Origin: an uncultured Eubacterium sp.
GTDB lineage: Bacteria > Bacillota > Clostridia > Lachnospirales > Lachnospiraceae
Assembly (NCBI GenBank): GCA_910586225.1
Contig: CAJUIL010000001.1
Span: 1 to 64,000, forward strand
Reading direction: 5' to 3'
Length of the DNA: 64,000 bases
The position numbers were made by a program, and so were the translations under genes. Below the pieces are notes generated by a model, which was given only the letters and a program-made list of their open reading frames with translations, was not told the origin of the DNA and did no database searches. This document shows positions 17,200-24,256 of the stretch, one piece after another (within the stretch, counting starts at the first letter, position 1; each line of letters begins with the position of its first letter).

Positions 17200-17214
17200 A
17201 CATTCCTATCCCAT

Positions 17215-17484
17215 TTACACATACAAGCTGAAATCAGACCATAAGCGTTCCATAAAACCAGACATATTGTTCAGCATCCAGGAGCCGAATAACAGCATCA
17301 CTGCGAATACAGCCAAGATCTTCGGTACAAATGTCAGCGTCTGTTCCTGGATCGAGGTTACCGTCTGAAAAATACTGATGATCAGACCAATGATCAGAGA
17401 AGTAAGCAACAGCGGAGCTGACGTTAATATGATCGTATAGATCGCTTCCCGCGAAATATCCATAACCTGACCTTCGGTAAGCAT
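17215..17484 (-). CDS. fliQ: flagellar export gate protein FliQ
   Basis: An 89-aa protein, the expected size, with two membrane helices (about residues 17-38 and 50-72) and the family pattern LIIGLIISIFQTVTSIQEQTL. It packs around FliP/FliR in the export gate. GGAGGGTAAAGT precedes the ATG. It lies between fliP and fliR with 14-29 nt spacers. Confidence 0.96.
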   Translation of the reverse strand: MLTEGQVMDISREAIYTIILTSAPLLLTSLIIGLIISIFQTVTSIQEQTLTFVPKILAVFAVMLLFGSWMLNNMSGFMERLWSDFSLYV

Positions 17485-17513
17485 ACTTTACCCTCCTTAA
17501 CTTGTCCAGACTG

Positions 17514-18344
17514 TCAGAAGAACGTCTCAAACAGCCTTTTAATTACCAGATTCCATCCATCCGCCAATACAAACAGCAAAATTTTAAACGGCATGGAAAT
17601 TGTCGTCGGCGGCAGCATCATCATACCCATCGACATCAATACAGACGAAACGACCATATCAATGACAATAAATGGAATATAAATAATAAATCCAATAACA
17701 AATGCACTGCGCAGCTCACCGAGAATATAACCTGGTATAAGTACCGTAAGCGGGATATCATCATTATCCTCATAAGTTACATCAGCAATTTCGCAGAACA
17801 TATTGACATCCTTTTCCTGTGCCTGCGAATACATAAAATTGCGAAACGGCACCTCCGCTCGTTCCAGTGCAGTTTCCAGTGTGATCTCTCCTCGATCAAG
17901 CGGCTGCAGCGCCTGTTCATTGACCTGCGAAAAGGTCGGTGCCATAATAAAAGCTGTCAGAAAAAGTGCCAGCCCGGTCATTACCTGATTTGGCGGCGTT
18001 GACTGCGTACCCAGCGCTGTTCTGACAAAATGCAGCACAATAATGATCCGGGTAAACGAAGTCAGCATGATCATGATCGACGGTGCCAGAGATAATACCG
18101 TAAGCACGATCAGCATTCGGATCGGCGCAGAAATACCGCCTTCTTCATTCGGCCAGCTGATCCATAACCCATCGTTATAATTCGGCGTTTCCTCTTCAGG
18201 CGGCTGCGCAGAATCAAATTGGGTCGTATTGTCCCTCTCCGCCGCGTATGCATGACCGTGAACGCAAAATAGTAAACAAATGGTAAGCGCCACTATGGCC
18301 AGCATAAATGACGCCATGCAATATATTTTCTTTCCTGTATTCAT
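17514..18344 (-). CDS. fliP: flagellar export gate protein FliP
   Basis: A 276-aa protein with an N-terminal signal peptide (residues 1 to about 34, ending HAYA), a short acidic segment, and then the FliP core: FTRIIIVLHFVRTALGTQ, PPNQVMTGLALFLTAFIM and a C-terminal membrane pair. It forms the pentameric centre of the FliPQR export channel. The signal peptide is typical of FliP, which is cleaved. The next upstream gene is fliO, its assembly chaperone. Confidence 0.96.
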   Translation of the reverse strand: MNTGKKIYCMASFMLAIVALTICLLFCVHGHAYAAERDNTTQFDSAQPPEEETPNYNDGLWISWPNEEGGISAPIRMLIVLTVLSLAPSIMIMLTSFTRIIIVLHFVRTALGTQSTPPNQVMTGLALFLTAFIMAPTFSQVNEQALQPLDRGEITLETALERAEVPFRNFMYSQAQEKDVNMFCEIADVTYEDNDDIPLTVLIPGYILGELRSAFVIGFIIYIPFIVIDMVVSSVLMSMGMMMLPPTTISMPFKILLFVLADGWNLVIKRLFETFF

Positions 18345-18358
18345 TCTCTCAATCTGCC

Positions 18359-18751
18359 TTATTTTTTTGGAAGATGATCTTTTACTTTCTCAAGAATGTC
18401 ATGGAAACTTTCCACCATGTCTATCTTCTGCCCTGTCGCATCCACAGAATTTATTTCCAGCTGATCCTCGGTAACTTCCGCCAGCTTTTCTATATGATCC
18501 CTGCTTACTGCAATGACAAGGTATACATCTCCTGCTTTTATAATCTGTATGTATCCATTCGCTGAAACTTTTAACGTTTCAATCACCTTAAGGTTCCGAT
18601 TATGCAGCTGTCCCTGCTGATACTTTGCAATCCAGCGTGTTGTCAGCAAAGTAAGCAGCAATACAAGGACAAACAAAAGAAGAACCCATATCAGCTGTCC
18701 CAGACTGCTGAGCACGGAGACGGCCGAAGCTGTAAGCATCATCTTAGCCAA
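18359..18751 (-). CDS. fliO: flagellar biosynthetic protein FliO
   Basis: A 130-aa protein with one N-terminal membrane helix (about residues 15-40, LIWVLLLFVLVLLLTLL) and a small cytoplasmic domain with the FliO signature around IETLKVSANGYIQIIKAG. It assists FliP oligomerisation. The start overlaps the cheY stop by 8 nt and it is followed by fliP. The sequence is short, as is typical of the family, so identification also relies on position. Confidence 0.9.
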   Translation of the reverse strand: MAKMMLTASAVSVLSSLGQLIWVLLLFVLVLLLTLLTTRWIAKYQQGQLHNRNLKVIETLKVSANGYIQIIKAGDVYLVIAVSRDHIEKLAEVTEDQLEINSVDATGQKIDMVESFHDILEKVKDHLPKK

Positions 18752-19106
18752 CTACTTTTTTCACAGCTTCCAATACACGCTCTGCCTGGAACGGCTTTAC
18801 AATAAAATCCTTCGCTCCAGACTGGATCGCTTCAATAACCATTGCCTGCTGCCCCATAGCAGAACACATAATGACGCAAGCGCTTGCATCCAGCTCCTTA
18901 ATTGCTTTTAATGCCTGGATGCCGTCCATTTCCGGCATAGTGATATCCATCAGCACAAGATCCGGCTTTGTCTCGTTATATTTTTCTACTGCCTTCACAC
19001 CGTTTTCAGCTTCTCCGGCGATTTCATAGCCGTTTTTGGATAAAATATCCTTGATCATCATTCTCATAAAAGCTGCATCATCACAAATTAAAACTTTCTT
19101 TGCCAT
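18744..19106 (-). CDS. cheY: chemotaxis response regulator CheY
   Basis: A 120-aa single-domain receiver that, when phosphorylated by CheA, binds FliM/FliY to alter motor rotation. The acidic pair DD9-10, phospho-acceptor Asp54 (LVLMDITMP), the switch Ser in MCSAMG and the conserved Lys in DFIVKPF are all present. It follows fliY, as in B. subtilis. A promoter-like element lies immediately upstream (19172-19201), so it may also be expressed independently of the long operon transcript. Confidence 0.97.
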   Translation of the reverse strand: MAKKVLICDDAAFMRMMIKDILSKNGYEIAGEAENGVKAVEKYNETKPDLVLMDITMPEMDGIQALKAIKELDASACVIMCSAMGQQAMVIEAIQSGAKDFIVKPFQAERVLEAVKKVVG

Positions 19107-19171
19107 AATTAAACGTTCTCCCTTATTTTTCTAATATGATTGTTCTATCCCCTTTTGGAGATTCTTTTTCT

Positions 19172-19201
19172 ATTATAACATAAAACAATAAGTATTAGCA
19201 A
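19172..19201 (-). promoter_or_regulatory. internal sigma-A-type promoter before cheY
   Basis: -10 TATAAT (19172-19177) and -35 TTGCTA (19196-19201) with an 18-nt spacer. The -35 abuts the fliY stop codon. A leader of about 60 nt with GGGAGA precedes cheY. The consensus -10 makes an internal start plausible but unproven. Confidence 0.5.
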
Positions 19202-20374
19202 TTACTTTATAATTTCTGTAATTCTTACGCCAAAGCTTTCTTCGATCACTACAACCTCGCCCTTTGCCACATACTTTCCATTTACAAGTATATCGATCGG
19301 CTCACCTGCGATCTTATCCAATTCAATGATCGTACCTGGTGCAAAATCAAGAATTTCTTGGATAGACTTCGTCGTCCGCCCCAACTCTACCGTAACCTCC
19401 AGCGGTACATCCATGATCAGGTCAATATTTTCCTTCTGGAAGATCGCCGGATTAAAATCACCGGAAAAGCTCTGGAACTGTGCCTGCTGCACATTCACTG
19501 GCTGCTGCATCATTGGCTGTCCCATCATCGGCTGCTGCATCATTGGCTGTCCCATCATCGGCTGCTGCATCATTGGCTGCCCCATCATCGGCTGTCCCAT
19601 CATTGGCTGCTGTGCTGCAGGCTGTGGCTGCGGCGCTGCCGCAGGCGCTGGTGCTGATGATGCGGATGTCTCCGCTGCATCCTTCGACATATTACTCTTT
19701 ACACTCTCACACATTTCTTTGGCAAATGAAATCGGATACAGCTGCATGATCGTACTGTCTACTAAATCTCCAATTTCCATCTTGAAAGAAATCTTTATAA
19801 AATCTCCTGCCAAAAATTCATCAATTTCTTTTTCGTCCAGACTATCCGTCAGATCGATCAGATTCGCTTCCGGCGGGCTGATATCAATCGTTTTATCCAG
19901 CATGGAGGAAAGGGATGTTGCAGCGGAACCCATCATCTGGTTCATAGCTTCGCTGATGGCGCTTAAATGAAGCTCTCCAAGGTCACCTTCAGTATTCGTA
20001 CCGTCGCCGCCCATCATCAGGTCGGTAATCACCTTGACATCCTGTTCCTTTAATACTAAAAGATTGCTGCCGTCCAGACCTACCGTATATGCAATACGGA
20101 TAAATACGCACGGTCTCTCATACTGGCTTACAATATCCTCCCATGTAGCCATTGACACAACTGGAGTGGATATGTCTACCTTATGGTTGACAAGCGAAAA
20201 CAAGGTTGTCGCTGCCGTGCCCATACTGATATTTGCAATCTCCCCAATCGTATCGCATTCCTCTGCAGACACCTGCACACCGCCGGAAGCAGCTGTCCCG
20301 GCATCCGCACCTGTCGCATCTGAGCCATTCTGAAGAAGCGCTGTGATCTCCTCCTGTGACAATACTCCATCCAT
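19202..20374 (-). CDS. fliY: flagellar motor switch / CheY-P phosphatase FliY
   Basis: A 390-aa fusion of a CheC-like phosphatase and a FliN switch domain. The N terminus has a CheY-P-binding peptide (MDGVLSQEEITALLQ). Two phosphatase motifs follow: GEIANISMGTA (near 45) and SEAMNQMMGSA (near 140). A low-complexity linker (about 240-300) consists of tandem MMxQP units. The C-terminal FliN/SpoA domain (TVELGRTTKSIQEILDFAPG) completes the C-ring. It is placed after fliM with a 6-nt gap, and both belong to the switch complex. Confidence 0.96.
   Translation of the reverse strand: MDGVLSQEEITALLQNGSDATGADAGTAASGGVQVSAEECDTIGEIANISMGTAATTLFSLVNHKVDISTPVVSMATWEDIVSQYERPCVFIRIAYTVGLDGSNLLVLKEQDVKVITDLMMGGDGTNTEGDLGELHLSAISEAMNQMMGSAATSLSSMLDKTIDISPPEANLIDLTDSLDEKEIDEFLAGDFIKISFKMEIGDLVDSTIMQLYPISFAKEMCESVKSNMSKDAAETSASSAPAPAAAPQPQPAAQQPMMGQPMMGQPMMQQPMMGQPMMQQPMMGQPMMQQPVNVQQAQFQSFSGDFNPAIFQKENIDLIMDVPLEVTVELGRTTKSIQEILDFAPGTIIELDKIAGEPIDILVNGKYVAKGEVVVIEESFGVRITEIIK
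19500..19614 (-). repeat. in-frame tandem repeat encoding MMxQP units in fliY
   Basis: A 30-bp unit (plus-strand GGCTGCTGCATCATTGGCTG and continuing to CCCATCATC) is repeated about three times with few changes, followed by further 15-bp half units. It encodes alternating MMGQP and MMQQP pentapeptides in the FliY interdomain linker. Nearly identical DNA copies suggest recent expansion and possible length variation between strains. Confidence 0.85.
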
Positions 20375-20380
20375 AATCTA

Positions 20381-21358
20381 CTATTCCTCTCTTATAATTG
20401 ACGTTATCCTGACTGCATAATCATCTCCAGCCACGCCAGGCAACGCCGTAAATTTCCGCATACTTCCAACATAAATGCTCAGCTCATCCTCAACCTTTGT
20501 ATCCAAACGGATAATATCGCCTACCTGCAGTCTTGCAAAATCGCTGATAGAAAAAGCGCTGTTGCCTAAAACCGCCTTAACAGGTATCGGAGCCTTTTCC
20601 AGCAGGTTTTCTACCATGCTGCTGTAAGAAATCTCCTCCTTCTCCTGCTGGCTGGAATACCAGAACTTCGTATTCAGCTTATCCATAACCAGATCCAGCG
20701 TAATATAAGGAAGACAGACATTCATAAGACCCTCTACATCGCCGATCTTAATATTGATCGTTACGATCGCGATCATTTCACTCGGCGAAATGATCTGCGC
20801 AAACTGTGAATTTGTCTCAATTCGCTCCAGACGCGGGTTTAACTCCACTACATTCTTCCACGGCTCCCGCAGAAGATTCACGCAGACAGTCAAAAGCCGT
20901 TCGATGATCAAAAGCTCGATCTCTGAAAACTCCCTCGCCTTCGCCAAAGGCTCACCCAGTCCTCCCAGCATCCGGTCTACCATTGCGTATCCAATATTCG
21001 TCGCCATTTCCAGCAAAATGTTCCCTTTTAACGGCGAGAAATTGATCACACCAAGAAGCATCGGATTCGAAAGCGAATTGGCAAATTCCGAATAAGTCTG
21101 CGCCTCGGAATTGACTACCTCAACCTGTATATTTTTCCTTAAATACACGGGCAGGTTCGTCGAAAGCAAACGTCCGTAATGCTCAAAAATAATTTCCAGC
21201 GTACGCAAATGCTCCTTAGAGAATTTCGAAGGCCTTTTAAAATCATAATTCTTGACTGGTTTCTCCTCTGTATCCTTCATTTCATCTACGTCGACCTCGC
21301 CGCTGCTGAGCGCCTTTAGTAGATTATCTATCTCGCTCTGAGACAAAACATCAGCCAT
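20381..21358 (-). CDS. fliM: flagellar motor switch protein FliM
   Basis: A 325-aa C-ring component that receives CheY-P. The N-terminal CheY-P-binding segment MADVLSQSEIDNLLKAL is followed by the middle CheC-like domain, here without phosphatase E-x2-N sites, and the C-terminal SpoA domain. The ATG at 21358 has AGGTGGTGAG about 8 nt upstream; a GTG at 21370 in frame overlaps that SD and is rejected. It sits between fliL and fliY. Confidence 0.96.
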   Translation of the reverse strand: MADVLSQSEIDNLLKALSSGEVDVDEMKDTEEKPVKNYDFKRPSKFSKEHLRTLEIIFEHYGRLLSTNLPVYLRKNIQVEVVNSEAQTYSEFANSLSNPMLLGVINFSPLKGNILLEMATNIGYAMVDRMLGGLGEPLAKAREFSEIELLIIERLLTVCVNLLREPWKNVVELNPRLERIETNSQFAQIISPSEMIAIVTINIKIGDVEGLMNVCLPYITLDLVMDKLNTKFWYSSQQEKEEISYSSMVENLLEKAPIPVKAVLGNSAFSISDFARLQVGDIIRLDTKVEDELSIYVGSMRKFTALPGVAGDDYAVRITSIIREE

Positions 21359-21398
21359 GAATCTCACCACCTGTCATTTGTTTTTTCATAATCACCAT

Positions 21399-21938
21399 TT
21401 ACTGATAATTTGTCTCTGAGAAATTTACCGCTACCATAAAATCAGAATCAAACAGATCCTGCATCTGCTCCAGCATCCGGTCGCGGATCTCTTCCTGCAC
21501 TTCATCTGACGAACGGAGCGTATCATAATCATATTTCAGAAACGTATTGGAAACAATCTGCTTTAACAGCTCTTCCCGATTCTCGATCAGAGGCTTCTTT
21601 TCTTCATAATCACTATCCGCTGTATTTAACGTAACAGAAACCTTTGTTACAACATAATGATCCTTGCCGTCCGCACCCTTTTTTAATGTAAAGGTCTGCA
21701 CATCTTCTCCTGTCAGATTGACAACATCGGTCTGTTCAATCGGAATCGTATTCGGATTATGCACTTTACCGCTCTCCAGTTCCAGTTCGATCGCGCTGCA
21801 TACCTTTGCGATCAGCTCATTCGACTGTTTCGCGGTCGGTACAAGCGTCATCATGATGACCCCGGAAAGCACCACATTTACAACTACAAGCGCCATAATC
21901 AATACAGACATTAAATTCTTTTTCATCTGTTTTCCCAT
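21399..21938 (-). CDS. fliL: flagellar basal body-associated protein FliL
   Basis: A 179-aa inner-membrane protein with one N-terminal helix (about residues 8-32) and an extracytoplasmic FliL domain (VNLTGEDVQTFTLKKGADGK onward) that supports the stator and export. Two ATGs 12 nt apart can be served by AAAGG repeats; the first is used. It lies between motB and fliM, fitting its role next to stator units. Confidence 0.92.
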   Translation of the reverse strand: MGKQMKKNLMSVLIMALVVVNVVLSGVIMMTLVPTAKQSNELIAKVCSAIELELESGKVHNPNTIPIEQTDVVNLTGEDVQTFTLKKGADGKDHYVVTKVSVTLNTADSDYEEKKPLIENREELLKQIVSNTFLKYDYDTLRSSDEVQEEIRDRMLEQMQDLFDSDFMVAVNFSETNYQ

Positions 21939-21947
21939 CCTTTACCT

Positions 21948-22919
21948 TTATTCAATATTATCCGAATTATACGAATTAAATACCTTGATTTCCACCCTGC
22001 GGTTCTGCGCCCGTCCTTCCGGCGTTGCGTTATCCGCGATCGGCACATAATCTCCCCGCCCGGATGACTTGATATTTGCCGGGTTCAGATGCGTGGATGC
22101 ACGCAAATAATCTGCCACGGACAGCGCCCGGTACATGGACAAAACATTGTTATCCGCGAACCTGGCATTATGGACCGGAACATTGTCCGTATGCCCTTCA
22201 ATCTCGATCGTATGGCTGTTAAACTTCTGCAGTATTTTTCCAATCTTATCGACTGTCGGCTTTGCGCCGTCCGCAAGGTCTGAAGAACCAGATGCAAACA
22301 AAATTGCTCCGTTAAGCGTCATCGCTACATACTGCCCGTTAAAATCCACCTCTACCATGTCCTGAATGCCATATTTTTTCAGCATCCGCTCTACTTTATC
22401 AGCCATCTGCTCGGATTCTCGGATTTCTGCTTCTTCCAGAACCTCTTTCGCAGCCGCTTCGGTTACTTCCGTATCCTCCGCTCCGGCTACATTATAATCG
22501 CTTTGGTCACGATCGGTTTCCAGTCCTTCTTCCTGTCCTTCGGAATCAGAAAAGCCATCCTCCGGATTGTGATTCGCGCCGTCATCATCTGCCATTGTAT
22601 GTAAAAGATCCTTCTCCTCCGCATCGGACTTGCCCTCTCCTGCGGTCGTGTTTTTTGGATTAAAATACACATCATACTTCTGCATCTGGTTAATACCTGC
22701 GGAAACCATCTTGCCTTCGCCGACTGACGCGCCTCCACCTTTTAAAATACTATATTGGCTTTGCAGCGACGCGATAAGCGCTTCAAATTTCTCTTCATCT
22801 ACCGAGGACATGGAGAATAAAAGCACGAAAAAGCATAACAGCAGGTTCATCAGATCACTAAAGGTCGCCATCCAGGCTGGCGAGCCGCCTTTTGCTTCTT
22901 CTTGTTTTTGTCTAGCCAT
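21948..22919 (-). CDS. motB: flagellar motor stator protein MotB
   Basis: A 323-aa stator subunit anchoring the motor to peptidoglycan. The N terminus has the proton/sodium channel helix with the essential Asp (WMATFSDLMNLLLCFFVLLF, about residues 16-35). A long acidic linker (about residues 80-165) is followed by the C-terminal OmpA-like peptidoglycan-binding domain (IEGHTDNVPVHN, SSGRGDYVPIADN). motA lies 2 nt upstream. The motAB pair is inserted within the fla/che operon rather than standing alone as in B. subtilis. Confidence 0.96.
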   Translation of the reverse strand: MARQKQEEAKGGSPAWMATFSDLMNLLLCFFVLLFSMSSVDEEKFEALIASLQSQYSILKGGGASVGEGKMVSAGINQMQKYDVYFNPKNTTAGEGKSDAEEKDLLHTMADDDGANHNPEDGFSDSEGQEEGLETDRDQSDYNVAGAEDTEVTEAAAKEVLEEAEIRESEQMADKVERMLKKYGIQDMVEVDFNGQYVAMTLNGAILFASGSSDLADGAKPTVDKIGKILQKFNSHTIEIEGHTDNVPVHNARFADNNVLSMYRALSVADYLRASTHLNPANIKSSGRGDYVPIADNATPEGRAQNRRVEIKVFNSYNSDNIE

Positions 22920-22921
22920 TC

Positions 22922-23737
22922 TTATTCACCGCCTCCGCCTGTGCCTCCGCCGCTTAATTCTTCACGCGCTGACGGAGCCAGGAATGATTTCAGTTTTTCT
23001 TCAATAACACGAGGGTTTTCACCTGCCTGTATAGACAGCAGGCCTTCCACCGTAATCTCCTTTACCATCATTTCCATGTCATTGTTCACCTTAAGCTTGG
23101 ACGCTGTAGGATCACAAAGCCAGTTTGCGATAACGGAGCCATAATAAGTCGTCAGCAACGCAACCGCCATGTTCGGTCCGATGGAAGAAGGATCACTTAA
23201 GTCCTTTAACATTTTGATCAGACCGATCAGCGTACCGATCATACCCCAGGCAGGGCCCAACGCACCCCACTTCTCATAAAAGGCGATCACCGTTTTATGT
23301 CTTGTCTCAATACAAGTCAGATCTGTCTCCAAAATACCGCGTACCAGCTCTGGATCTGTACCGTCGACAACAAGCATGATACCTTTTTTCAAAAAGTCAT
23401 CCTCTACGTTGTTTGCAGCCTCTTCCAATGCAAGAAGCCCTTCCTTTCGCGCGATATTCGACATACTGATAATATTTCGAATCGCTTCCGCTGCGTCCGC
23501 CTGCGGCTGCTTAAACGTCAATGCAAACGCCTTTAGAGAATTGATCGTATCCGGCAGCTTATTACATCCGATAACACCGCAAAGGGAACCGCCAAGTGTA
23601 ATAAGTACTGAAGGGATATCAATAAATGAATCAGTAATGACATTGAACTGGAATGTTCCAAGGTCCGTATTGAATGTCATACCAAAGACCATCATAAGAA
23701 TACCAACTACCAGTCCTAACAAAGTTGCTATATCCAA
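22922..23737 (-). CDS. motA: flagellar motor stator protein MotA
   Basis: A 271-aa stator channel protein with four membrane helices (two near the N terminus, two around residues 145-200) and a cytoplasmic loop that contacts FliG. Conserved motifs include the GTLIGLIKML helix and the Pro-rich WGALGPAWGMIGT segment. The start codon appears to be TTG at 23737 with AGGTG 7-8 nt upstream; no nearby in-frame ATG exists. It is followed by motB with a 2-nt gap. Confidence 0.95.
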   Translation of the reverse strand: MDIATLLGLVVGILMMVFGMTFNTDLGTFQFNVITDSFIDIPSVLITLGGSLCGVIGCNKLPDTINSLKAFALTFKQPQADAAEAIRNIISMSNIARKEGLLALEEAANNVEDDFLKKGIMLVVDGTDPELVRGILETDLTCIETRHKTVIAFYEKWGALGPAWGMIGTLIGLIKMLKDLSDPSSIGPNMAVALLTTYYGSVIANWLCDPTASKLKVNNDMEMMVKEITVEGLLSIQAGENPRVIEEKLKSFLAPSAREELSGGGTGGGGE

Positions 23738-23817
23738 TTTTTTTCACCTACCATTAAATTTTTCTCTTGTATAACACTCCTGATGCCTATTCAGCATAAA
23801 AACTCAGCCAGACCAAA

Positions 23818-24042
23818 CTACGCCCTGTTTTCTTCTGCCTGATTTCGGAATATTAGACAATCATTTAATATTTTCCTTCTATATAATATTACTAGATTTT
23901 GTATCTCTTGTCTACTTTCTTTTACAATAATTTTTTTTCCAGACAAAAATGAAATCACTGTATCTGGTGTTTCTTCCACGAACTCGATCTGATCGCAGTT
24001 GATCAACAATTTTGTATCATTAAGTCTTGTTACTTCTATCAT
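23818..24042 (-). CDS. flbD: FlbD/YlzI family flagellar protein
   Basis: A 74-aa small protein of the FlbD (YlzI) family found between flgE and fliL/mot genes in Gram-positive flagellar operons; its exact function is not settled. The sequence MIEVTRLNDTKLLINCDQIE and the following FVEETPDTVISFLSGKK match the family. The ATG at 24042 is fixed by AAGGAG 7 nt upstream; a longer reading to 24135 runs into the palindromic leader and is rejected. Confidence 0.9.
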   Translation of the reverse strand: MIEVTRLNDTKLLINCDQIEFVEETPDTVISFLSGKKIIVKESRQEIQNLVILYRRKILNDCLIFRNQAEENRA

Positions 24043-24091
24043 ATGGGGTCTCCTTGTATAGGCTGCTCGGACAGTGATTGTTGCATCGGAC

Positions 24092-24177
24092 GCCGCTGTA
24101 TCCTGCGCAGCATTGCTCTGCCTTTGCATAAGCACTGTTCCGCAGGATACAGCGGCTGGTCTTTTGTGAACCAGCCG
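24092..24177 (-). promoter_or_regulatory. overlapping alternative stem-loops between flgE and flbD
   Basis: Read on the minus strand, CGGCTGGT (24170-24177) pairs with ACCAGCCG (24153-24160) in an 8-bp hairpin. A perfect 16-bp stem, GCCGCTGTATCCTGCG, pairs 24141-24156 with 24092-24107 around a 33-nt loop. The two share the GCCG at 24153-24156, so they cannot both form completely. It sits 50 nt before the flbD SD in a 214-nt gene-free spacer. No riboswitch consensus is recognised and there is no U-tract. Confidence 0.7.
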
Positions 24178-24256
24178 TTATTACCTGCCATTCCTGCTTT
24201 TTCTCTCTTTCTGGTATCTGAACTGCTACATGAACCCAAGCTGCCGGAATATACTG

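Noticed and set aside
24039..24239. 66-aa frame in the flgE-flbD spacer
   Set aside because: It runs through the palindromic leader, and the true flbD start with its SD lies inside the region.
24043..24256. c-di-GMP riboswitch before flbD
   Set aside because: The conserved GEMM-I/II core sequences are not seen; only generic stem-loops are present.
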